Positions 1-5,569 of a DNA stretch of 7,261 nt are shown one piece after another. The notes beneath the pieces are model-generated. The model saw nothing but the letters and a program-made list of their open reading frames with translations. It did no database searches and was not told the DNA's origin. Position 1 is the first letter of the stretch, and each line of letters begins with the position of its first letter. This DNA is from an uncultured Lachnospiraceae bacterium. Lineage in GTDB: Bacteria; Bacillota; Clostridia; Lachnospirales; Lachnospiraceae. The translations under genes and the position numbers were made by a program. The stretch is from positions 1 to 7,261 of the forward strand of contig CAJUMV010000081.1 in NCBI GenBank assembly GCA_910587715.1. The letters are read 5' to 3'.

Positions 1-33
1 TGAAACAAAAAATGCCGTATTTATGCAGATTGA

Positions 34-50
34 GGCGTTTCGCAAATGCC
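34..50 (+). promoter_or_regulatory. Short hairpin upstream of the first small gene
   Basis: The bases GGCGTTT (34-40) and AAATGCC (44-50) pair over seven positions, one of them a G-U wobble, around a three-base CGC loop. No T-run follows on either strand, so it is not a convincing terminator. It lies 36 bases before the start of the first gene and could be a leader structure or part of a regulatory site. The rest of 1-85 shows no clear promoter. Confidence 0.25.
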
Positions 51-85
51 TAAAAACCAATAATAACAGAAGGGAGAACCAAACC

Positions 86-331
86 ATGCAGAAAACATAT
101 AACAGACACAGCATCATGCAGACAGACCACACCACCTTCGGAGGCGTTATCTATCCGTCCGATTTCAACACGGAATCTAGAGGAAAGCCGCACACAAACG
201 GTTCTCTGACCGCAAGTCGAATAGCGCAGGACTTACGATTCGACGAAACATGCAAAAAGAACAGACAGCAGCTTATTCTTGCGCCCGAAAAACGCATGGC
301 GTCACAGAAAGGAGCGATATTCCATGCTTGA
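86..331 (+). CDS. Small basic protein of unknown function, overlapping the RNA polymerase start
   Basis: The product is 81 residues long and I do not recognise it. The ATG at 86 is preferred over an in-frame ATG at 23 because GGGAG (72-76) sits nine bases before it, while the upstream ATG has no ribosome site. The protein is hydrophilic and rich in Lys, Arg, Gln and Asn, with no membrane segment and one Cys. A central stretch (TTFGGVIYPSDF) looks like a possible short beta element. Its stop codon lies inside the first codons of the polymerase gene (ATGCTTGA, an eight-base overlap), so the two are probably translationally coupled. A small partner or regulator of the polymerase is possible but only inferred from position. 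It could also be a non-functional leader ORF; the ribosome site and tight overlap are the only evidence that it is real. Confidence 0.5.
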   Translation: MQKTYNRHSIMQTDHTTFGGVIYPSDFNTESRGKPHTNGSLTASRIAQDLRFDETCKKNRQQLILAPEKRMASQKGAIFHA

Positions 332-3056
332 CAGACAATATCATTTATATTCGGTGGACACCGGAAATTTTTACAGCAACCGCGAAAAATATCTGCATGA
401 AATGAACTGCAGATACCGCAAAGAACGCAACTACATACAGAACAAACTCCCAGAAATGGAAAAGAAGCTGAAACAATACGGTCTCACGCAAGAATCTCCG
501 CATCTTCTGCGAAAAGGGAAATCCCCGAACACGCCCGTTACAGAATCCTGCGCCGACGCCGTAAACACTTATCTGCACTGGATCAGACTCATTCAGCATA
601 AAAGAGAAAAGGCAAAGGAATCAAAGGAAAAGCTGCTTGCCCTTCTCTCAAATAAAGTCAGGCAGAACGAATTGACTGACGGCAGGGATCATATCCGCAC
701 GCTCAGACCGGACGCGCTCTCAGACACAAACGTAATTTCTGCCTTTGACTCCGCACTGAGCCGTGCGGTCGGTATCAGTCAAAACGAACTGACCGAATCC
801 CTGATGATTGTTCAGGTTTACTATTTTGACGTGTTTAAAGATCTGTTCTTTTACGGCTTTGTCCACAAGGGGGAAAAATATATTTATTTTACTTCCTCCG
901 CCGGACAAATCCGCAGCAAGAAAGCGGTTTTTATGAAAGAAACCATCTGGAACCGGATTAAAAAAACCATTATGTGCGGTCTGACCATAGAAAAAATCAA
1001 CGCCAGGGGAGGCAACAACGTCAACAAACATCTGGCTTACATGGCGCTTGCCAACTCCGCCACCGACGAGTGGGCGGAATTTGACATCGACAAGTCCATC
1101 GTCATCGAAGATTTTGAGACAAAAGTATATGGCTCCTTTGACTTCGTTGATGAAACGGACTATTCCATCACCAGAAAAACGGACGCCGTTCCCGTACCCC
1201 ATACCGACGGCGCCGGCATGATCCTACCCGCCGTCTCGTCCAAAAACTTCATGTTCCGCGCTCCCTGGATCAAGGGACTGCTGGGCGTGTTCGATTTCCG
1301 AAAATTTGTGGAAGTAAACGGCTGTTCCCCTGTCATACGCGATATTTACGGGCGGACACACGACATTATAAAAGAAGATATTCAAATAATCTTCACCAAA
1401 AGCCAGTTTAAAATGTACCCTTACTACGACTCTTGGGACGAATACAAAACCTGCTTTAAAAAATACAATTGCAGCGCCGGAAAGTGCAATGTGGAGGAGG
1501 AGCGAATTAAAAAGGCGAAAATCAATTACCAGATGCTGCAGACGCTCACCGACATCACGGAAGAGGAAATGGACCTGTTGATGCAGAAATCGGCAGACCG
1601 CATCCGCAATATCTGCACCTCGAAGGAAACCATGTTTGACGTTCTGGGAATAACCCCCTACAACAAGGACATGACGCCCTTTCAACAGGCAGTTAAGCGC
1701 TACCCTCCCCTGCTTTGCGACACCTACACAAAGGACATTCTGCGTGAAGTGAAAAACAGCCTGCTCAAAAAATACCGAAGCGGAAAACTCGAGGTAAACG
1801 GCAGATATACCTTCCTGCTTCCCGATTTTTACGCCGCCTGCGAATATTGGTTTGAAAACTCGGAAAATCCGCAGGGTCTTCTGGCTGACAGGGAGGTATT
1901 CTGCTACCTGTTTCGGCGCTATGATAAGCTGGATTGTCTCAGAAGCCCGCACCTGTACAGAGAACATGCCGTGCGTCACAACGTGGCGTCTGAAACGGCT
2001 TCCGGCCGCGCCGAAAGACTGCGGGAATGGTTTTCCACAGACGGTCTCTATGCCAGCACACACGATCTAATCAGCAAGCTTTTGATGTACGACGTGGACG
2101 GGGATAAATCCCTCGTGACAGCCGACCCGAAGCTGATCGAAATCGCAGAGCGCAATATGAGGGGAATCGTCCCTCTCTACTATAATATGAGAAAAGCAAA
2201 ACCCGCGCTCCTAAATAAGCCGAACATCTACGCCGGACTGCACGCCGCTTTTACCGGCGGAAACATTGGAATCTACAGCAACGCCATCTCAAAAATCTGG
2301 AACAGCGAAGTGTTTCTGTCCGGTTCTGAAACGGAAAAACAGGACGCCATCGACTGCGTGAAACAACTCTGCTGCCAGAATAACTTTGTGATCGATTTTG
2401 CCAAAACATTATACAAACCCGAATTTCCTAAAGAGGTCAGCGAGCGGATCGCGGGATATACCGGCGACAAGCTTCCCGCCTTCTTCGAGTTTGCCAAAGA
2501 TAAAGAAAAGTCGCAGATTCAGGAACGGAACGGCAGCTTCGTAAACAGGCTGTATGACAAAATTCCGGACAAACCGATCAACACCCGCAGTCTCCATTTG
2601 GACGCACCCGACTACCGAAAAATGATGGCTGATCCGGAAATCCGCTGCAGCGACGAGGTGTCCGCCCTGTACGACGCCCTAAATAAACAGTATCGTTATA
2701 CGGTTCACATGAAGGATCCGCACGCCGACAATATGCAGTATGTCGCAGCCAAAATCCGCGAAGCCTTCTCTGCCCTCGGCTATTCCGAGGAAACTGTCGC
2801 CGATATGCTGACAGAATACCTGTACGGCAGAGGAAAAAGGTACAAGCAGCTTTTATGGTTTTGCTACGGGGAACAGCTCGTGTCAAACCTCAGAAATCAT
2901 ATAGAGACACCGGACACCAAATACATCCCCTGCGCCGACTGCGGAGAATGGATAGAAATCCGCGCCAAAGACAACCGCACCAGGCGCTGCCCCGCATGTC
3001 AGAAAGCCCATGTGCGTATGTATGACAGAAACCGCAAACAGAAACGTTCCGTTTAA
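324..3056 (+). CDS. Phage single-subunit RNA polymerase, two-barrel (YonO/RdRP-like) superfamily
   Basis: This 910-residue protein shows the hallmarks of the superfamily that includes bacterial beta/beta', phage SPbeta YonO and eukaryotic RNA-dependent RNA polymerases. Residues 293-325 hold HTDGAG followed by FRAPWIKG, matching the DG-x-G ... R-x-x-x-x-KG block of the first double-psi barrel, with K317 the likely catalytic lysine. About 270 residues on, LRSPHLYREHAVR resembles the R-x-P-x-x-H block that precedes the active site in beta' and RdRPs. MYDVDGDKSLV supplies the D-x-D-G-D metal-binding motif (D590, D592, D594). Residues 870-892 form a CxxC-x15-CxxC zinc ribbon followed by a basic tail. 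The first 60 residues are charged and possibly coiled coil. The family makes RNA from DNA (YonO) or RNA (RdRPs); DNA is likelier in a phage. ATG 324 is chosen over TTG 279 because AAAGGAG (308-314) lies nine bases upstream. It is much longer than YonO, which is about 500 residues. The fold is well supported; the template and promoters are unknown. Confidence 0.8.
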   Translation: MLDRQYHLYSVDTGNFYSNREKYLHEMNCRYRKERNYIQNKLPEMEKKLKQYGLTQESPHLLRKGKSPNTPVTESCADAVNTYLHWIRLIQHKREKAKESKEKLLALLSNKVRQNELTDGRDHIRTLRPDALSDTNVISAFDSALSRAVGISQNELTESLMIVQVYYFDVFKDLFFYGFVHKGEKYIYFTSSAGQIRSKKAVFMKETIWNRIKKTIMCGLTIEKINARGGNNVNKHLAYMALANSATDEWAEFDIDKSIVIEDFETKVYGSFDFVDETDYSITRKTDAVPVPHTDGAGMILPAVSSKNFMFRAPWIKGLLGVFDFRKFVEVNGCSPVIRDIYGRTHDIIKEDIQIIFTKSQFKMYPYYDSWDEYKTCFKKYNCSAGKCNVEEERIKKAKINYQMLQTLTDITEEEMDLLMQKSADRIRNICTSKETMFDVLGITPYNKDMTPFQQAVKRYPPLLCDTYTKDILREVKNSLLKKYRSGKLEVNGRYTFLLPDFYAACEYWFENSENPQGLLADREVFCYLFRRYDKLDCLRSPHLYREHAVRHNVASETASGRAERLREWFSTDGLYASTHDLISKLLMYDVDGDKSLVTADPKLIEIAERNMRGIVPLYYNMRKAKPALLNKPNIYAGLHAAFTGGNIGIYSNAISKIWNSEVFLSGSETEKQDAIDCVKQLCCQNNFVIDFAKTLYKPEFPKEVSERIAGYTGDKLPAFFEFAKDKEKSQIQERNGSFVNRLYDKIPDKPINTRSLHLDAPDYRKMMADPEIRCSDEVSALYDALNKQYRYTVHMKDPHADNMQYVAAKIREAFSALGYSEETVADMLTEYLYGRGKRYKQLLWFCYGEQLVSNLRNHIETPDTKYIPCADCGEWIEIRAKDNRTRRCPACQKAHVRMYDRNRKQKRSV

Positions 3057-3197
3057 CAAAACGTCCGCAAACAGACCATCCCCACTGGTCGAAAGAAAAC
3101 GGCAGCTAAATCAAAGAGCCATCCGCAGTGGGCTTTCCTTTGTGTGTATAAGGGAAACAGCACATTGCGCAATGGCTGCGAACAGGAGGAAACCATC
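3057..3197 (+). promoter_or_regulatory. Structured intergenic leader with two similar hairpins and alternative pairing
   Basis: This gap separates the polymerase from the structural genes. Hairpin 1 pairs GACCA (3074-3078) with TGGTC (3086-3090). Hairpin 2 pairs CAAAG+AGCC (3112-3120) with GGCT (3131-3134) and CTTTG (3138-3142), with a three-base bulge and a T-rich 3' side. Both carry nearly the same 13 bases, CCATCCCCACTGG (3076-3088) and CCATCCGCAGTGG (3119-3131). CCCACTG (3081-3087) is also fully complementary to CAGTGGG (3126-3132), so a long-range pairing would exclude both hairpins. That is the layout of an attenuator or a control element on the polymerase message, but function is inferred. 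A TATAAG box (3147-3152) lacks a recognisable -35 partner. Confidence 0.35.
3163..3174. promoter_or_regulatory. Perfect 12-base palindrome, possible operator
   Basis: CATTGCGCAATG is a perfect palindrome, extended by AGC (3159-3161) and GCT (3175-3177) apart from one unpaired A. It sits between the TATAAG box and the ribosome site of the next gene, a normal place for a repressor or activator site. It could instead fold in RNA as a short hairpin near the Shine-Dalgarno. No second copy was found in the window. Confidence 0.3.
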
Positions 3198-3200
3198 TTG
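3184..3200 (+). promoter_or_regulatory. Ribosome site that fixes a TTG start
   Basis: AGGAGG (3184-3189) is a full-strength Shine-Dalgarno eight bases before TTG 3198. It sets the start of the HU-like gene. The longer in-frame version beginning at 3144 would run through the palindrome and the ribosome site itself. Confidence 0.75.
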
Positions 3201-3494
3201 ATTATCACGCAGGAAAACCTCATAAACCAAATAGCCGGCAAAGAAGAGATCAACCCTGCAACCGTTCGCAGAGTTTTCAAATCGGCGGAAGATATCATTT
3301 TTAACTGCCTGTCTTCCACTACCTCCTCTGAAAATACCGTCGTAAAAGTACTGGATGGATTGAGCCTAGAATGCGCCCTCCTTCCCGAACGGGAAATCCA
3401 TACCTACGACACCATCGTCTGCAAAGAAAGACTTTGGACAAAGCCCAAAATCACACGGTACTACAACAGAAAACTGAACGGCTATTTTAAATGA
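3198..3494 (+). CDS. Small HU/IHF-like DNA-binding-fold protein (tentative)
   Basis: The product is 98 residues, within the usual size of HU/IHF proteins (about 90-100). The N-terminal half (ITQENLINQIAG, then NPATVRRVFKSAEDIIFNCLS) looks like the two-helix dimer base of HU. The middle (VVKVLDGLSLEC) resembles the beta strands, and the end (KPKITRYYNRKLNGYFK) is in the place of HU's C-terminal helix. The usual HU arm motif G-R-N-P-x-T-G is absent, so the DNA-binding arm is altered or lost. It may be a diverged HU-fold protein with a structural or head-tail role, since it is followed directly by tail genes. It starts at TTG behind a perfect ribosome site. Its stop (TGA 3492-3494) lies 14 bases before the chosen start of the next gene. 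The gene is well supported; the family call is moderate. Confidence 0.6.
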   Translation: MIITQENLINQIAGKEEINPATVRRVFKSAEDIIFNCLSSTTSSENTVVKVLDGLSLECALLPEREIHTYDTIVCKERLWTKPKITRYYNRKLNGYFK

Positions 3495-3498
3495 AAGC

Positions 3499-3511
3499 AG
3501 GTGATCCATTG
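3499..3511 (+). promoter_or_regulatory. Extended Shine-Dalgarno for a second TTG start
   Basis: AGGTGATC (3499-3506) matches the 16S-complementary sequence AGGAGGTGATC in register, placing its GG seven bases before TTG 3509. The in-frame ATG at 3491, which overlaps the previous stop as ATGA, has no ribosome site. I therefore favour TTG 3509, though translational coupling could still use the ATG. Confidence 0.5.
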
Positions 3512-3709
3512 AAGCTTGGTTATTTTGAACTACTGTCTCCCGACCCGGTACAGGTCCCGTCGGCCGGAGGCGTAAAGTCTCCCACTCTGCGGGAAATTTC
3601 TTCCCTTGGTTACAACACCTACCGGCATTATCTGGCGGTCCTTTCTCTCGATCTGGACGCGTATCTGTCCATGACCGGCACAGCCGAACTCTATGCGCTC
3701 CTGTCCTAG
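3509..3709 (+). CDS. N-terminal part of a probable tail-assembly protein, ending at an in-frame amber codon
   Basis: This 66-residue product contains SPTLREISSLGYNTYRHYLAVL, a pattern I associate with N-termini of tail-assembly (chaperone-type) proteins in Firmicutes phages. It ends at TAG 3707-3709. The next codons stay in the same frame without another stop (E-E-K-A-K-M-T-L-F-D) and run straight into the following gene, so the two reading frames together look like one protein of about 253 residues. Every other gene here ends in TAA or TGA. Three readings fit: a nonsense mutation or base-call error (CAG to TAG, Ser-Gln-Glu-Glu), amber readthrough giving a short and a long product, or true separate genes. 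The start is TTG 3509 (or ATG 3491, giving 72 residues). Located just before the tail tube gene, it fits a tail role, which is inference. Confidence 0.6.
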   Translation: MKLGYFELLSPDPVQVPSAGGVKSPTLREISSLGYNTYRHYLAVLSLDLDAYLSMTGTAELYALLS

Positions 3710-3713
3710 GAGG
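3707..3713 (+). other. In-frame amber codon fused to a Shine-Dalgarno (TAGGAGG)
   Basis: The TAG (3707-3709) shares its last bases with AGGAGG (3708-3713), which lies 11 bases before ATG 3725. A ribosome stopping here is therefore ideally placed to re-initiate, and a suppressor or readthrough event would instead yield the fused product. The base after the stop is G. No suppressor tRNA gene is visible in the window. Confidence 0.6.
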
Positions 3714-3724
3714 AAAAGGCGAAA

Positions 3725-4270
3725 ATGACCCTGTTCGATCTGCTCCTGTCCAGTCCGCCCTCCCGCGAACTGATACGGAACATGCTGGACTTTTTTATGG
3801 ATGGAACAGTCACCTTCTCCGAGTCCGGACATGCCTTTGTGGTATGCAGTGACAGCGGACAGACGGGGCTGATCACGAGGGAAAATTACCTTACGGTGTG
3901 CGATCTGATCGGACAGCGCAATTACCTGAAACCAAGACGCGACGAAGATTTATCGAAGGTAAAAAACAAAAAGGCGCTGGAGATTATGAAAAAGCTTCAA
4001 AAGGGAAGAGCCGAAAAGAACAAGCTGACAAAGGCAGATAAAAATATGGAGCTGGGAAATATCATTTCAGCCGTCGCCAACAGAAGCCAGTCCCTGCATA
4101 TCCTCAATATCTGGGATCTGACCGTATACCAGCTCTGGGACTGCTTCGCAAGACTTTCCGGCAATAACCTGTACAACATTCAATCCATGAGCGTTGCGGC
4201 GTGGGGCGACAAAAATCACACCTTCGACGCTTCGGCATGGTTCAAAAAAATAGAAACAGAAAACTTATAA
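3725..4270 (+). CDS. C-terminal part of a probable tail-assembly protein
   Basis: This 181-residue product is in the same frame as the gene before it and separated only by the amber codon and five further sense codons. Residues 1-25 (TLFDLLLSSPP-x-RELIRNML) continue naturally from the upstream part. A Lys/Arg-rich charged segment follows at about 78-110. The end holds ILNIWDLTVYQLWDCFARL and a final AWFKKIE. The N-I-W-D-L-T-x-Y-Q-L block is one I associate with tail-assembly proteins of large Firmicutes phages that lie between tail tube and tape-measure genes. There is no membrane segment or signal. AGGAGG at 3708-3713 allows independent translation from ATG 3725, so a separate product is possible even if readthrough also occurs. 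The gene is firm; the function is moderate and rests on pattern memory and position. Confidence 0.65.
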   Translation: MTLFDLLLSSPPSRELIRNMLDFFMDGTVTFSESGHAFVVCSDSGQTGLITRENYLTVCDLIGQRNYLKPRRDEDLSKVKNKKALEIMKKLQKGRAEKNKLTKADKNMELGNIISAVANRSQSLHILNIWDLTVYQLWDCFARLSGNNLYNIQSMSVAAWGDKNHTFDASAWFKKIETENL

Positions 4271-4275
4271 CATTT

Positions 4276-4283
4276 AAAGGAGG
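4276..4283 (+). promoter_or_regulatory. Very strong ribosome site for the major structural gene
   Basis: AAAGGAGG (4276-4283) lies eight bases before ATG 4292. It is the longest anti-16S match among the gene starts here, fitting a highly expressed virion protein. Confidence 0.7.
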
Positions 4284-4291
4284 AACACATC

Positions 4292-5023
4292 ATGACAAAC
4301 CCTAACATGGCAAACAGAGAGGTCTGCGATTTGCTTTTCGTGGACTACACTACCAAAAAACCTTTTCTCAATCTGGATTTCGCCAACGTCAGCACAACTG
4401 AACTGACCGGCGAGTCCGTATTCGCTCACGGCGGAAAAGGCCACCCCAAGCGCGTCCAGTTCTCCGGCGAGAGAGGCGGCACCATCACCATCGAGACACA
4501 GATTCAGACCGTTAAACTCTGGCAGCTGATCACCGGCGGCGAGATTTCCGGATCCGCGAAGTTCGTGACCAGAATGGAGACGTCCGTGGACGAAGCAGGG
4601 ACCGTCATCACCCTGCCCGACGCACCGATGGCGGACAGCGTAGTGGTCTACAAAGCGGACGACGACTGCGGCGCGGAGCTGGCGTGCACAGTTTCCGACA
4701 AGGTCATCACTCTCACATCCGCACTGGCAGGCGGCAGCGCAGTCATCGTTTACTACATGAAGGAAGTAAACGAGGGCGTACAGAGAATCAACATCAAGTC
4801 CACCAGCTTCCCGAAGAATTTCATCGTCTACGGCGACACGGTTATGAAGACCGAGGACGACGAGGCAGTGCCGCTTAAGCTGACAGCTTACAAGTGCGCT
4901 CCCCAGTCCAACATGTCTCTCAGCTTCAGCAACAACGGCGATCCCGGAAGCCTGACCATCACCGCTGATCTGATGGCGGATCAGGACAACAACATTCTCG
5001 ATCTCACCCTCATCGAGGAGTAA
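4292..5023 (+). CDS. Probable phage tail tube (major tail) structural protein with Ig-like insertion
   Basis: The 243-residue protein is almost entirely beta-strand-like. Residues 1-88 (NREVCDLLFVDYTTKKPF, then TTELTGESVFA and GERGGTITIETQI) and residues about 165-243 (FPKNFIVYGDTVMKTEDDE, then SLSFSNNGDPGSLTITADLMAD) resemble the two halves of the tail tube protein in large Firmicutes phages. They are split by an Ig-like or similar beta domain at about 90-157 (VITLPDAPMADSVVVYKADDD and following). Such proteins stack as hexameric rings to form the tail tube. The very strong ribosome site, high GC and uniform codon choice fit abundant expression. It follows the tail-assembly genes and is closed by a strong terminator. 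A capsid decoration or other virion beta protein is the main alternative. The structural role is solid; the exact role as tube is likely. Confidence 0.7.
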   Translation: MTNPNMANREVCDLLFVDYTTKKPFLNLDFANVSTTELTGESVFAHGGKGHPKRVQFSGERGGTITIETQIQTVKLWQLITGGEISGSAKFVTRMETSVDEAGTVITLPDAPMADSVVVYKADDDCGAELACTVSDKVITLTSALAGGSAVIVYYMKEVNEGVQRINIKSTSFPKNFIVYGDTVMKTEDDEAVPLKLTAYKCAPQSNMSLSFSNNGDPGSLTITADLMADQDNNILDLTLIEE

Positions 5024-5048
5024 TCATTTCCTTCTAAAACCTTATCTC

Positions 5049-5090
5049 AGGGATAACACTTACATTCTGTATCTGTTATCCCTTTTTTTT
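5049..5090 (+). terminator. Strong intrinsic terminator after the structural block
   Basis: AGGGATAACA (5049-5058) and TGTTATCCCT (5074-5083) form a perfect ten-base stem around a 15-base loop, followed directly by eight T residues (5083-5090). The reverse strand lacks a T-run, so it acts only on + strand transcripts. It lies 26 bases after the tail gene and separates it from the lysis genes. Confidence 0.9.
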
Positions 5091-5116
5091 ACGACAATAG
5101 AAAACAACAAAATAAA
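5088..5116 (+). promoter_or_regulatory. Possible sigma70-type promoter for the lysis block
   Basis: TTTACG (5088-5093) and AATAAA (5111-5116) match four of six bases each to TTGACA and TATAAT, with an exact 17-base spacer in A-rich DNA. Its place between a strong terminator and the holin gene makes a promoter here expected, but the boxes are weak and AT-rich DNA gives chance matches. A promoter for the phage's own polymerase is an alternative. Confidence 0.3.
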
Positions 5117-5135
5117 ACGGTGCAAAACACACCGT
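5117..5135 (+). promoter_or_regulatory. Hairpin just before the holin ribosome site
   Basis: ACGGTG (5117-5122) pairs with CACCGT (5130-5135) around a seven-base A-rich loop, ending five bases before the AGGAG of the holin gene. It leaves the ribosome site exposed, so it could be a stabilising 5' mRNA hairpin or an operator. It also makes the in-frame GTG at 5120 an unlikely start. Confidence 0.35.
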
Positions 5136-5149
5136 GGTTAGGAGTGCCT

Positions 5150-5569
5150 ATGGAATTTACAGAATTAATACAATATATCCTTTACGTTATTTTGACTGCC
5201 ATTCTGCCCGTGGCAGCAAAGTATACTGTCAATCTCATTCAGACCAAAATCAGGGAAAGCGCCTTCATCGAGGAGGCCGCAAAAACGGAAGCCCGGAGTA
5301 TCCTTATAAAAGACGCGCTGTCTGACGTCATGGACGCCGTACTGTATGTCAACCAGACCTTTGTGGACACCCTCAAGGCAAAAGGCGAGTTTACGCAGAG
5401 CGCATGGGAGGAGGCACGGCAGAAAGCATACAATGCCGCCCTGCTCACGGTTTCCGAAGAATCTAAAAAAGCGGTCGCCAGCGTTTACGGCTCTTTCGAC
5501 AGCTGGCTGCAGTTAAAAATAGAAGCCTCCGTTCAGGCGGCTAAAACAAATAAGGATGTGATGCTATGA
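5150..5569 (+). CDS. Phage holin, LLH family
   Basis: The 139-residue protein has one N-terminal membrane helix (about residues 6-23, ILYVILTAILPVAA). A long, mostly helical charged tail follows with the typical LLH-holin pattern: IRESAFIEEA, VNQTFVDTLKAKGEFT, then a C-terminal W-L-x-x-K-I-E-A-S-V-Q-A-A-K. Holins of this group assemble in the inner membrane and time the release of the endolysin. ATG 5150 is chosen because TTAGGAG (5138-5144) lies five bases upstream; the in-frame GTG at 5120 falls within a hairpin stem. The gene overlaps the endolysin start by ATGA, so the two are translationally coupled, the classic holin-lysin arrangement. Only one clear membrane segment is present, as is usual for this family. 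Confidence 0.85.
   Translation: MEFTELIQYILYVILTAILPVAAKYTVNLIQTKIRESAFIEEAAKTEARSILIKDALSDVMDAVLYVNQTFVDTLKAKGEFTQSAWEEARQKAYNAALLTVSEESKKAVASVYGSFDSWLQLKIEASVQAAKTNKDVML

Noticed and set aside
1..16. TGA at the very start as the stop of an upstream gene
   Set aside because: There is no sequence before it to show an open frame, so it cannot be supported.
279..323. TTG start 15 codons upstream for the polymerase
   Set aside because: ATG 324 has AAAGGAG at ideal spacing, while TTG 279 has no ribosome site.
720..1202. Minus-strand 160-codon open frame
   Set aside because: It is antisense to the polymerase N-terminal region and has no domain or ribosome site that I can support.
1224..2063. 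Long 279-codon open frame on the minus strand
   Set aside because: It lies wholly antisense to the polymerase gene over its conserved motifs, shows no recognisable domain, and is an expected by-product of codon bias in the real gene.
3144..3197. Longer start for the HU-like gene
   Set aside because: It would translate through the palindrome and the AGGAGG that serves TTG 3198, and the extra residues do not resemble the family.
3509..4270. Full reassignment of TAG to glutamine across the whole phage
   Set aside because: Only one in-frame TAG occurs in the whole window while Gln is freely encoded by CAG and CAA, so wholesale recoding is not supported here; local readthrough or mutation remains open.
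5049..5083. AGGGATAACA resembles part of the I-SceI homing endonuclease site
   Set aside because: Only about ten bases match, and they are fully explained as one arm of the terminator stem.
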